NCBI GenBank assembly: GCA_009731375.1
Contig: BJOX01000009.1
Coordinates: 1,451,216-1,515,215 of the forward strand
Direction: 5' to 3'
Source of the DNA: Paulinella micropora
Lineage: Eukaryota > Cercozoa > Imbricatea > Euglyphida
DNA: 64,000 bases
In this document: in pieces, positions 19,757 to 30,412 of the stretch
Layout of the letters: every line of letters begins with the position of its first letter
Numbering within the stretch: the stretch's first letter is position 1
Position numbers and translations under genes: made by a program
Notes under the pieces: generated by a model
Seen by the model: only the letters and a program-made list of their open reading frames with translations
What the model was told of the DNA's origin: nothing
The model's database searches: none

Positions 19757-20706
19757 CCACCGTGGCTCGCCCGCAATCCAGCTGGGTGCACCTCGTCACA
19801 ACCACTCATCGGCGTGAGCTCATAGCTGTGTGCGACATAGGTACAAGAGCAAGAGGAGAAACAGTGTGCCAGCGTGGATGTGTGGGTGAGGCAGTGCGGT
19901 GAGGCAAAGCAGCGATGCCAGTCGAATCCCTGGAGACGGAACCTAGCATCAAAAACATCGTATAAGTCTACCCCAGGCCTCCATCCACCGAGTGGTGAGC
20001 TCGATAAAAGAAGACCCGAGTGGGGTTATTTAAAGCTCAACCCTTAAAAAAGCATAAACATGTACGCCGCCAGGAACCCAACAACAATAACATAGCAGCC
20101 AGGAACCCAACAACAATAACATAGCCAGGAACCCAACAACAATAACATAGCTTCCGTAACCAGCCTTCAGAAACCCGCCTCAGTTACCCGTCCCCGTAAC
20201 CAGGCCAGAGACGTGACGTACTATGCATCATTGAGGTGTCGTGGCAAGCCACCCTGCGCCCGATAGAAGCTACAAAAGAGTCATCTACCGAGAACACTAA
20301 GTGACAATCCCGGTCACATGCACCCAACACGTCCCGGCCCTCCGCCAGAGCATCCCCATGGCATCCGCAAAGTGAGCACGAGGGGTTCTGGGAGAGAGGG
20401 TGAGTCAGGAGCCCCGCGTCCAGGCAGTCGCTACTGTGGCAGTTGAGTGATTTCAAGGCTTGTGGAAATGTGTGGGGCCTCTCGCCTTCGTACCCACTCA
20501 TACCGACAGTAGTTTAGTTAACCAACCTGTCCAGTGACCCACTGAGCCCAATCCCCTCCCTCAGATAACCCCCACCTCCCGCACTCACCCCGAGTGATAC
20601 CAGAGGCCACCCCGAGCCAAGAGCCGTGAGCGTGGTGAGAGAGTTTCTCTCAGTAAAAGGTCCCGTCTCATGAATCAGTGGAGCACTGATTATGTACCCC
20701 TCATAA
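19016..20706 (-). repeat. Two tandem ~0.65-0.72 kb modules upstream of LINE A copy 2
   Basis: Module 1 (19,016-19,629) and module 2 (19,985-20,706) share GGGGTTATTTAAAGCTCAACCC, the GTAACCAGGC block, TCATCTACCGAGA, the GCCTCTCGCCTTCGTA block and CCCGTCTCAT. They are separated by an A/GA array (19,690-19,755) and about 230 bp of unique DNA. Being directly 5' of the LINE on its own strand, they resemble tandem 5'-UTR promoter monomers. TTTAAATAA lies about 45 bp above the ORF1-like ATG. The promoter role is inference. The segment 20,060-20,155 also has three copies of CCAGGAACCCAACAACAATA. Confidence 0.6.
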
Positions 20707-20774
20707 CAAGCTGCCAACGGCCCCAACCCCGCCGTGTGGCGGTGGCACCCAACCATGTATTGGTGCCCCCCCAA

Positions 20775-20881
20775 ATAATAATAATAATAATAATCATAAT
20801 AATAATAACAATAATAGCAATGTGCGTCTGGACGCTCTGTTGCTGCCTCAAAACGCCAGCAAGCGAACTCGGTAGATGTGC

Positions 20882-20932
<51 letters not shown>

Positions 20933-20960
20933 CGACAGATAGGTAGATAGATATAGATAG
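20775..20960. repeat. (AAT)n, shared word, then (GATA)n
   Basis: (AATAAT)n at 20,775-20,818, then the ~55-bp word also found at 14,752-14,803, then (GATA)n at 20,882-20,960. Confidence 0.85.
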
Positions 20961-22985
20961 ATCCTTCGTCTAACAGGGTATCCCTTGTGAAAGCTAGAGC
21001 CGTATAAAGCTCGATGAGATGAAATATGTCTACGGAGCCGTGTGACGTAAGGCTAGGGTGTGTCTGATACATCAGTCCCACAATACCCAAATCCTTCCCC
21101 TCGTTATAAAATGCATCTGATCCACTCGTGTTCCTCATACTTATTATGGGGGAAAAGGAATGCAGTGGCTTCGTTCGGGTTGATACCCTGCTCCTTCTCA
21201 TCGGCTGGGGTTTTGGCCACCCTCTGGACGAAAACGGTAGTGTTCGGCTAAGGCCTTGGTCTTGATTGCTCGTTGGGAATCACTAGCCCGTTGTCTGCGT
21301 TTCTCCATGGGGAGCGTGGGATCGGTTCTTCCTCCGGGGTCCCTTCTACCTCCTCCCCTAGCTGTCCCCTAGCTGGAGTTGCAAATCCTTCACCCGTGGC
21401 AGGTGGGATGTTTGTGTCTGTTCCTTCAGACACGTCTAACCGAATGGCAATGGTTGATCTCGTCGTAGAGCCTAACCACGCAGTGTTTGCTTTGCCACTC
21501 ATAGTTATGAAACGAGCAGTGTCGTGTGTTTCTTGTGCAAATGTGGTGTCGTGTTTGTTTCGTGTTCCTGTGTCGTGTTCACTGTGTGAGCGATGCTTGT
21601 GTCAAGCACAACGTAACACAACACAACAACCAACACACACATACACTGTCTATCAGTCAAGGTTGGAGTTAACTCACCCCCCCCCCCCCCCNNNNNNNNN
21701 NAGTCGACGTGCTCGTGTGCACCTTGGCAATAACACCACACTCGTTGCTCACAAAGTAGTCTGTCTCTTGTCTGTATACCCCTGTGTGTACACAGCTGAA
21801 AACGTGCGAAAAGGTTTTCAATGAGCTCCCTTGGGCTCAGCCCAACGGGTCACTGTTCTCCTTTTCTCAAGAAGGTTCTCTCCCAACTCAAAAAACGAAC
21901 GCAGTCTTTCCTTTTTGAGTGTGGTGGGTGTGTTTGTGAGTGTTTTCGTGCATGTGTGTGCGTGTGTGTGTACCGAGTGCTGTTGACCCTTCACACACTT
22001 GCTACTGTAGTCTCAGGAGCTACTCGGTATCCGAGCTCTTGTCCTTGTCGATCTATTCAACACCCCACAACACGTTTGTAGTGCTTAAGTGTAAGGAGTG
22101 GTGTGTGTTTTGTTGGTGTCTGACAAAAATAAAAATTGTCTCAAAATCACCCTCCGTTTTGGCTCTCCCGTGTCTGTTTTGCACCTAATTTCCTTGGCCT
22201 ATGTCTTTGTCTGACTGGCCTACCACCCCCGTAAGAGATGGCCACCACGTTTGGTGTAGGATGTATGTCGTTTCTGCAAACAGGGTTTATGCCAATTAAA
22301 TAGATTTCTGTCTGTGTCTTGTCTGTCTGTTTTCTTCAGCCTCCTTACACTTCCTTACGTTTTCCTACGTTTATGTGAGGCTAAGCACGTGTGGCTGTAC
22401 AGACTGGAGTCTGAGTGTGTTGTTGGTGTCGTCTCGTAAGAAGAATGTGAGATTAAGTGTAGGAATTCCCGCAGGGAACAGACAGTAGGTCTTTTCACTT
22501 CCTGTGGGTGTGCTAGCAAAGGACTCCTCTGGCTCGACAATATGTCGACGATCAATCTAGTGAACACTATTGTGTTATTGTACCACTAGAGACACACTTC
22601 GTGACCCCACAATCACCAAACACACAATCGTCAGTGTCAGAGTCGTACACACAACGAGTGACTTGCCGTGCCGCTGTTTGGGCCTCTGTGCAAAGTTTCA
22701 CTGTTGTTTTTGTGCACTGCCTCAGCTCCTTTCCTACTCTGCACCACTACCTTTCTTTCTTCTTTCGCACGGGGAAGTGGCTTTTTCAAAATGCTGGAAT
22801 GGATTTGGATTGTAAAAAAATTGTTAGGCTGGGACTCCACTTTTGTCGGTTAAATTCAAAAGATATTATTTTAATATTTCATGCAAGCCGGGGTCTAAAT
22901 CCACTCAATCCAAGCACTCCGACCTGAGAATAACCTAATCTTCCTCCTCTGCAAAAGAGAGGCTCGGAAACCAGTATGATGGGAA
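20961..22985. other. Anonymous unique region
   Basis: About 2 kb of mixed DNA with C15 and a 10-N gap at 21,692-21,701. Frames of up to 183 codons (21,273-21,824, +; 21,502-21,248, -) look non-protein-like or match nothing I recognise. A retroelement remnant is possible but unsupported. Confidence 0.3.
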
Positions 22986-22989
22986 AATG

Positions 22990-23170
22990 TATTGCTGGCG
23001 ACATTCAAGACATAAAAAATGGTTAAATTTCAGATTTTGGGTCAGATTTCTGATTTTGGTTGGAATTTCGATTTTGTGACAAAAATTCAAAATTCTCAAA
23101 TTAACGGCTATATGCGTCCGCAAAACAACTGAAATTTTCGCAAAATATTACCGTTCAATTTGAATTTCCC
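22990..23170. mobile_element. Decayed relative of the 274-bp MITE
   Basis: TATTGCTGGCGACATTCAAGA matches the left end of the MITEs at 31.5 and 35.2 kb with one or two changes. CAAATTAACGGCTATATGCG and GTCCGCAAAA also match their middle. The right terminal repeat is not recognisable, so it is an old or partial copy. Confidence 0.6.
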
Positions 23171-24008
23171 CACAAAATCGCAAGTTGAAAATGACACAAA
23201 TCGAACATATGTAGTTAGCATGTAAATAAACTCAATGAAATCGGGGCGCAAATCTGACTGCGTTTAAACTAAAATAGATTTTTTAATACTATTTTTTTTA
23301 TTTACTAATACAGATATTGAACTGGTCCGCACACAAAAAATATCAATATTGTGTTATGAATTGATTACACACTACATGTTTAAAGAGAAGACGTTCTGTT
23401 TCAGTAAGGTTTTAAAAAAAAAGAACTATGACATATGTTAATGAAAATTACTTGAAACTAGTGTGCGGACCAGTTTAATTTTTTCTCTTTTATATTGTAT
23501 ATTTGAAATTTTATGAAACCTTCTAGTTCAAAACTAGATCGCAGCCCTTTTTTGACATGAAAAATGCATGTTGTTCAAGCCGGCCCTCACTTTTTATACG
23601 GCAGTGACCCGATTTTTGCGGGGTTGATTTTTGGAAGAGGTCGTGAAATTTCCCATTTCAAAAATGGTGTCTGTGCACTCGTTTTCGTTGTTGATATTTG
23701 TAGCTGCTTGTATCTTTGGCGGTCTTCGCTTTTCATATTTCAATAGGATACTAATTAAAGAACACTTGTACAAATTTTTTCAATAAAATTCCTGTTCTGT
23801 ACGACAAACGTACTTGGTGTTTGGTGGTATTTTTTTGCAATGAAAAAATGGAAAGTTATGTTTTGTGATTAGAAATCAGTTTGTACAGGACTATAGAATG
23901 CCTAAATCTGTTTGTATACTTAATACACGTAAATTCACAAAGCCTGTCCTTGGTAATTTGAATACAGAATGAGATTTCACACAGCGATTTTTTGATGGTA
24001 TGTCTGAC
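23171..24008. other. Anonymous AT-rich region
   Basis: About 0.8 kb of AT-rich sequence with no convincing gene. The phrase GTGCGGACCAGTTTAA near 23,463 is an imperfect inverse of AACTGGTCCGCACAC near 23,320, giving a ~150-bp foldback-like unit. Confidence 0.35.
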
Positions 24009-24680
24009 CAAAACATCACTTTGAAAATCAATGAGAGCGCATCGCTCCTTTCAATTTTATTGTTGAAAATGATGTTTTTGTTTATTGTGATGCTATCCCA
24101 AGCCTCAGAACATGCACAGACCTCCTGACATGCACACATGGTCACTGCCTTTTCGAGTTTCATGCTTCAAAAAATGTCTGACTTTATATTTTTAGACACA
24201 CAACAAAATAAGTCACAAAAAGTCTGGAATGTTCAACTAGTGAACACAGGAGTTAAATTAACTACTTTCCAGCAACATTTAATGAATAATACAACTCCTA
24301 TGACGATTTTTTCATTTTTTCTTTGATTCATTACTACCGGTCAAAACATCACTTTGAAAATTGATGAGAGCGCATCGCTCCTTTCAATTTTATTGTTGAA
24401 AATGTTTTTTTGTTTTGTTTACTGTGATGCTATCCAAGCATCAGAACATGTGCACAGACCTCCTGAAATGCACACAAGGTCACTGCCTTCTCGAGTTGCA
24501 TGCTTCAAAAAATGTCTGACTTTATATTTTTAGACACACACAAAAATAAGGCACAAAAAGTCAGGAATGTTCAACTAGTGAACACAGGAGTTAAATTAAC
24601 TACTTTCCAGCAACATTTAATGAATAATACAACTCCTATGATGATTTTTTCATTTTTGCTTTGATTCATTACGACCGGTT
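24009..24680 (+). repeat. Tandem duplication, period about 333 bp
   Basis: Copy 1 (24,009-24,341) and copy 2 (24,342-about 24,680) share CAAAACATCACTTTGAAAAT, GAGCGCATCGCTCC (itself palindromic: GAGCG/CGCTC), AGACCTCCTGA, TGTCTGACTTTATATT and TAAATTAACTACTTTCCAGC. They differ by small indels, e.g. near GATGTTTTTG. Confidence 0.85.
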
Positions 24681-25306
24681 TTCACTTTGAAATTGCTCAG
24701 CATATACAAATGCTATTTTAAAGACAAGTATATACATATGTTCCTTGAAACTCAGTGAACTGAATTCTTACGTTCTTCATTCATGATGTGTTCCTTATAC
24801 ATCAGAAACTAGTTATGTATATAGGATCCTCTGACACCATTTTTCCAGTCGTTTCCCCAGCTCAACCCAAAAAACCCGTAGAATTTCCTAAGCAATCGTG
24901 AAACTTCACGCCCAAAAATGCGGGCCGGAGGGACTAGGTAAAAAGTTACTGGTTAGATGCAAGAATGCTTCTTACGCAGGAACGAACATACCTAACTCAT
25001 TTTCTTTTATGTAGAATTCAAAGTAATCACTTAAATAAATTAAATAGTACATTGAAATAACTAAACTGTCATTTATTAGACTTTTGATGTGCAGCTAACT
25101 ACATACGAATTCCAATAAAAATCTAAAAAGTAATAATTTTTTCTCTTGAATGTCGTCAGCAATAGGAGACTGTCAGAGCAAAGCAAACAAAAGGAAACAG
25201 AGAGCCATTTCCCAATGTCAGCCTTAACGATAATATTAGGAGTCAGGCGTCACGTTGACAAAGTAGTACCGGTTACTTGTCTTAATATTATCGTTTTCAA
25301 CCGGCT

Positions 25307-25375
<69 letters not shown>

Positions 25376-26295
25376 TATACATCATATATATATATATCAT
25401 ATATATATATATAAATATAAGGATATAACCATATCTTGACTAGATCATGAGTCAGTATACTAGCGGCTCATCTATACATCACTGTGTATAGAGGTATTAA
25501 TATAAGAAAAGGTCGCATATTTACCTATCTGCGCCTATATCACTGGTCGGAAAAACTAAACCTCCGGCGGCGGGCTATCTATTCCCAATAAAAACATTGA
25601 ATTCTGTGCAAACAGCCTCCGCACTCACTGTCAAAATCTTGAATATTAAATGATCGGAGTTTACCTGCTTTGAAGTTGATGGGGGGCTCTAACGACCACT
25701 AGGACCTAGTCACATATGCCGGTCGGAGCGTGACGTTAAATTGCAGTGAGTCCGGCCCAGGCCCCGCCCGTACCCGCCAGCAACTTCAAGCATGCCCGGC
25801 ACTGACTTTAAACTCTCACGCGGTAGTACCAACTACCTCAAGTTCGTTCTGGCTCGGACTCAGACTCAAGTTGAGTTTTGATGAGTCACTGGCTGCTGAT
25901 TAATACTACCTGGGCGCCTTTTTTCTGAGTGTGACTCTGCCATCATGAGTAAACTCGTAGTCGGTGGCACCTCAGTCACGGTGTTACAACATTACTATAC
26001 TACCACTTTGTGACCTTTCTCATAGGTATTTTTTTTTTCTCTCCACACAATAAACTTTCCATGATCAGAGAATGCTTGCCATTCTTTTATAATAATAGAA
26101 ACTTGCCACTCAGCCGTACTAATGAGGACTGAGTGAGTGGGAAGACGAAGTATGAGAAGGAAAGTTGCGTATTAATAGTAAAAAAGCCTTGACGCTCATC
26201 CGGCGGGATGAGCTCCGAGTGGGAAGTCAAAGTATGAGAAGGAAAATTATACTAATAAACATCTGACTCTTGAGAGGACTTTCCAGTCAGAACTA
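24681..26295. other. Anonymous region with (TA)n array
   Basis: Unique DNA with (TA)n at 25,309-25,420. A pair of ~40-bp repeats sits at 26,140-26,170 and 26,220-26,250 (core AAGTATGAGAAGGAAA), just 3' of the LRR gene. No gene was seen. The last part may hold the 3' UTR of the - strand LRR gene. Confidence 0.35.
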
Positions 26296-27795
26296 TCAAG
26301 ACTGATTCACCGGGCGTACAGACAAGTGAGCCAGCCCAGCGTCCGTGACTAATTCGCAACCACGGAGATCGACATGCTGCAGGGACAGCGCAGACAAGTG
26401 AGCCAGCCCAGCGTCCGTGACTTGATTGCAATCCGTGAGATAGAGGTGCTGCAGGGGCAGCGCAGACAAGTGAGCCAGCCCAGCGTCCGTGACTCGCTCG
26501 CAACACGTGAGATTGAGGTGCTGCAGGGGCAGCGCAGACAAGTGAGCAAGTCCAGCGTCCGTGACTAGTTTGCAGCAATAGAGATCGAGGTGCTGCAGGG
26601 GCAGCGCAGACAAGTGAGCCAGCCCAGCGTCCGTGACTACTTCGCAGCGATTGAGATCGAGGTGCTGCAGGGGCAGCGCAGACAAGTGAGCCAGCCCAGC
26701 GTCCGTCACTCGCTCGCAATGTTCGAGATCGAGGTGTCTGAGGGGCATCGCAGACAAATGAGCAAGTCCTGCGTCCGTCACTTGACCGCAACCGTCGAGA
26801 TTGAGGTGCTGCAGGGGCAGCGCAGACAAATGAGCAAGTCCTGCGTCCGTGACTAGTTTGCAGAAATAGAGATCGAGGTGCTGCAGGGGCAGCGCAGACA
26901 AGTGAGCCAGCCCAGTGTCCGTGACTTGCCTGCAACACATGAGATTGAGGTGCTGCAGGGGCAGTGCAGACAAGTGGGCCAGCACAGCGTCCGTGACTTG
27001 ATTGCAATCCGTGAGATTGAGGTGCTGCAGGGGCAGCGCAGACAAGTGAGCCAGCCCAGCGTCCGTGACTAGTTCGCAGCGATTGAGATTGAGGCGCTGC
27101 AGGGGCAGCGCAGACAAGTGGGCCAGCCCAGCGTCCGTGACTACTTTGCAATCCGTGAGATTGAGGTGCTGCAGGGGCAGCGCAGACAAGTGAGCCAGCC
27201 CAGCGTCCGTGACTTGAAAGCAATCCGTGAGATTGAGGTGCTGCAGGGGCAGCGCAGACAAGTGAGCAAGTCCAACGTCGGTGACTTCCCAGCAACCTTT
27301 GAGATCGAGGTGTTGGAGAGCAAGCGCAGACAAGTGGGCCAGCCCAGCGTCCGTGATTTGCCGGCAGTGGTGAAGAGTCAGGTGCTGGACACCGATTCCA
27401 CTAAGCAGTTTGAGGACAGAGTCGGTGGTCTTCGGAGCCATCAGAACCTTGGGAAAGGACACTGTGCTCTGCCTCCATACTTCACTCAAAGCTACGAGAG
27501 GTTCGCCTTTCTTGAACATGCTCAAGTCAAGGATTGGCTCTGCCAACCCATTCCAAATCCGTGGAGTTTTTACAAGGCCTTCCAGCCGCTTGCAGACACG
27601 TGCGAGCGGGATCAACTTCATCCACCCGATGTAGTCCCGGATGCAGCACCATATGTCAAGGGGTAACGCGAGCAGCCTGGCACTCCCCTTGCGCTTAGAG
27701 TCAAGGCCTTCTTCCTCTTCTCTTTTGCGCCTCTTAGAATCAGGCTGTGCATCTTGCCTTACAGACGTCGAGCTCCGAGTCCGAGGCTTGGACAT
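26296..27795 (-). CDS. F-box / cysteine-type leucine-rich repeat protein
   Basis: An intronless frame of 499 residues. A basic, Ser/Arg/Lys-rich N-terminus (1-40) with a possible nuclear signal (SKRRKREEEE) precedes an F-box-like segment (about 42-90: LLALPLDIWCCIRDYI ... LARVCKRLEGLVKTPRIW). From about residue 135 to the end there are 15 tandem 24-residue repeats of the type LQHLNLTDCxxVTDAGLAHLSALP, the cysteine-containing LRR subtype of FBXL proteins. F-box proteins bind SKP1 and bring a substrate held by the repeats to a Cullin-RING ubiquitin ligase; that role here is inferred. The protein ends abruptly after a last repeat with VRPVNQS. The repeats are nearly identical at DNA level, suggesting recent expansion. 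Similar repeats also occur in amoeba-associated bacteria and giant viruses, so horizontal origin is possible. Confidence 0.8.
   Translation of the reverse strand: MSKPRTRSSTSVRQDAQPDSKRRKREEEEGLDSKRKGSARLLALPLDIWCCIRDYIGWMKLIPLARVCKRLEGLVKTPRIWNGLAEPILDLSMFKKGEPLVALSEVWRQSTVSFPKVLMAPKTTDSVLKLLSGIGVQHLTLHHCRQITDAGLAHLSALALQHLDLKGCWEVTDVGLAHLSALPLQHLNLTDCFQVTDAGLAHLSALPLQHLNLTDCKVVTDAGLAHLSALPLQRLNLNRCELVTDAGLAHLSALPLQHLNLTDCNQVTDAVLAHLSALPLQHLNLMCCRQVTDTGLAHLSALPLQHLDLYFCKLVTDAGLAHLSALPLQHLNLDGCGQVTDAGLAHLSAMPLRHLDLEHCERVTDAGLAHLSALPLQHLDLNRCEVVTDAGLAHLSALPLQHLDLYCCKLVTDAGLAHLSALPLQHLNLTCCERVTDAGLAHLSALPLQHLYLTDCNQVTDAGLAHLSALSLQHVDLRGCELVTDAGLAHLSVRPVNQS
26310..27390 (-). repeat. 72-bp coding minisatellite, 15 units
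   Basis: The LRR units are 72-bp tandem repeats with a nearly invariant CTGCAGGGGCAGCGCAGACA block (on +). Differences are concentrated in the short stretch coding for the three to five residues around the Cys. Open frames on + and in the second - frame across this array are shadows of the repeat. Confidence 0.9.
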
Positions 27796-27846
27796 TAAAG
27801 ATTCTCAATTTCCTGATGATACAAGAATAGAGAGAATGCAAAGAGG

Positions 27847-27848
<2 letters not shown>

Positions 27849-27898
<50 letters not shown>

Positions 27899-28782
27899 NN
27901 NNNNNNNNNNNNNNNNNNNNNNNNNNNNNNNNNNNNNNNNNNNNNNNNNNNNNNNNNNNNNNNNNNNNNNNNNNNNNNNNNNNNNNNNNNNNNNNNNNNN
28001 NNNNNNNNNNNNNNNNNNNNNNNNNNNNNNNNNNNNNNNNNNNNNNNNNNNNNNNNNNNNNNNNNNNNNNNNNNNNNNNNNNNNNNNNNNNNNNNNNNNN
28101 NNNNNNNNNNNNNNNNNNNNNNNNNNNNNNNNNNNNNNNNNNNNNNNNNNNNNNNNNNNNNNNNNNNNNNNNNNNNNNNNNNNNNNNNNNNNNNNNNNNN
28201 NNNNNNNNNNNNNNNNNNNNNNNNNNNNNNNNNNNNNNNNNNNNNNNNNNNNNNNNNNNNNNNNNNNNNNNNNNNNNNNNNNNNNNNNNNNNNNNNNNNN
28301 NNNNNNNNNNNNNNNNNNNNNNNNNNNNNNNNNNNNNNNNNNNNNNNNNNNNNNNNNNNNNNNNNNNNNNNNNNNNNNNNNNNNNNNNNNNNNNNNNNNN
28401 NNNNNNNNNNNNNNNNNNNNNNNNNNNNNNNNNNNNNNNNNNNNNNNNNNNNNNNNNNNNNNNNNNNNNNNNNNNNNNNNNNNNNNNNNNNNNNNNNNNN
28501 NNNNNNNNNNNNNNNNNNNNNNNNNNNNNNNNNNNNNNNNNNNNNNNNNNNNNNNNNNNNNNNNNNNNNNNNNNNNNNNNNNNNNNNNNNNNNNNNNNNN
28601 NNNNNNNNNNNNNNNNNNNNNNNNNNNNNNNNNNNNNNNNNNNNNNNNNNNNNNNNNNNNNNNNNNNNNNNNNNNNNNNNNNNNNNNNNNNNNNNNNNNN
28701 NNNNNNNNNNNNNNNNNNNNNNNNNNNNNNNNNNNNNNNNNNNNNNNNNNNNNNNNNNNNNNNNNNNNNNNNNNNNNNNNNN
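27849..28782. other. (TA)n followed by 884-N assembly gap
   Basis: (TA)n at 27,850-27,898 leads into N at 27,899-28,782. Apparent reading frames across the gap are not real. Confidence 0.95.
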
Positions 28783-29880
28783 TCAAGGATGTTTTCCTTG
28801 ACCGGGCACGTGAGCTCGATCAGTATACATTTCTTGGTAGACAATGACCAGACAACAATATCGGGGCGGAGGTCAGTGACACAGATGTGGACAGGAAAGG
28901 CTCGCTCAGAACCGGTGTACTGGGTTTGGAGCTGCCAATCGTTTGCGGTGTCGAGCAGGCATGGACGATGAAATGACTGCCCCTTAGGTTTCTGCTCGCC
29001 CTCTTTCACAAACATAGACTTTGATTCATTTTGGTCTATAGGGGAGCGTTTGTTATGGCCCTCGATGTGTTTTTGAAGGGGAGCTTCAAGAGTGCAGAGC
29101 ACAGAGTCGTGACGCCAGGTATAACGGCCTTGTTTGAGGGCAACATGGCAACCGGAGAGGATGTGACATAAATGTGCTTGACCAGAACAGAGAGCACACT
29201 TGTTGTTGGGAATGATTCCCCACAGACGTCTAAGGTCGGGGGTAATAACCGAGTTTGTGCTTGCGTTGATGACCCAAGAGATTAAACGGGGATTCCAGGT
29301 TCCGATGAGGCGAGCCCAGGAGAGGTCAAAGGGGCATGCGTCTTCAAAACGAAGAAAGCACCCTTGCATGGCTTTGTCCATGTCATGCACTGTGGTTGTC
29401 TCAAGTATTGTCTCAGCAGCTAATTCTAAAATCCTGTCTTTGCGGTCTGTGATGGAATGTTCTTTTGGGTAGCGACCATGGCCAAGTCCGAGATGATCGG
29501 ATTGGCCTCGATGTTTGAATTCAAAATCAACTTGTGCCTCAAGCTTTTCGAGCACAGGCTCTGGTTTCCAGATAGTTCGAAACGTTTCGTGTTTCGTCAG
29601 GTTCATCGCATAGATGGACGAGAGGTGTTTATCTGGGCAGTACTTCAGCATTTGAGCACGGTTGATTTGAAGTCGCTGGTAAAAAGAGACGATGGACTGG
29701 AGCTGTAGACCGAATTTCGAGCGTGGGCGGTAAAGGCAAGAGACCAGAGCTCTTTTGTAGATATTGGCCCATTTTTTGAGGAAGCGGGTCGCAATTTTCT
29801 CAAGGGTTTTGGCGAAAGATAAGCAGAGGTCATAAATGAGGAATGACCAGGCAAGTGACTGGACAGCATAGTGTTGGTAG
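28783..29880 (-). pseudogene. Family C non-LTR retrotransposon, C-terminal finger and nuclease-like tail
   Basis: On - a single open frame of about 365 codons runs from a (GATA)n boundary near 29,880 into the N gap. It has a His/Cys finger (CALCSGQAHLCHILSGCH, about 29,190-29,140) and then GRYTWRHDSVL, which is conserved behind the RT of several animal and protist non-LTR elements. The last visible part, LRPDIVVWS...CILIELTCPVKENIL, has the D...E-x-T layout of a PD-(D/E)XK-type nuclease domain. The RT itself is absent, so the element is 5'-truncated, and its 3' end lies in the gap. No stop or frameshift interrupts the visible part. Clade (R2/CRE-like or other) is not determinable without the RT. 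Confidence 0.6.
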
Positions 29881-29932
29881 ATAGATAGATAGATAGATAG
29901 ATAGACAGGTAGATAGATAGATACATAGATAC

Positions 29933-29963
<31 letters not shown>

Positions 29964-30151
29964 CATAGATACATAGATAGATATAGTACCGTAAAGGACA
30001 GGTAGATAGATATACAGTTCAAAGAACTAAATTACTCGTGTCTGTCTGTCCGTGTCTGTCTTATATGTTTTGTCTGTCTTGTTTGTCTGTCGTGTCTGTC
30101 TGTCTGCCTGCCTGCCTGTCTTGTCTCCTGTCTGTCTTGTCTTGTCTGTCT

Positions 30152-30191
<40 letters not shown>

Positions 30192-30412
30192 GGAAGAGAA
30201 AGAGAAACAGGGGGACGAGAAGGAGGAGGAGGGGAGGAGAAGCAGAAGAAGCAGAAGAAGAAGCAGCAGAAGAAGAAGCAGAAGAAGCAGAAGAAGCAGA
30301 AGAAGCAGAAGAAGAAGAAGAAGAAGAAGAAGAAGAAGAAGAAGAAGAAGAAGAAGAAGAAGAAGAAGAAGAAGAAGAGGAGGAGGAGGAGGAGGAGGAG
30401 GAGGAAGGACGA
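29879..30412. repeat. (GATA)n, (GTCT)n and (GAA)n arrays
   Basis: (GATA)n with CATA variants at 29,879-29,990, (TGTC)n at 30,035-30,192, then (GCAGAA)n, (GAA)n and (GGA)n to 30,412. Reading frames in all directions are low-complexity artefacts. Confidence 0.95.

Noticed and set aside
26110-26260. Hammerhead-like CTAATGAG...GACGAA pair after the LRR gene
   Set aside because: A required G of the CUGAUGA box is changed and no pairing arms are evident; the pair is better described as a short direct repeat.
26252-27295. 347-codon frame in the second - reading frame of the LRR array (repeats of CAAPAAPQSHG type), and + strand frames there
   Set aside because: Shadow frames of the 72-bp coding repeat; the F-box/LRR frame has the protein-like conservation.
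27641-28801. Frames spanning the N gap
   Set aside because: Unknown bases carry no coding information.
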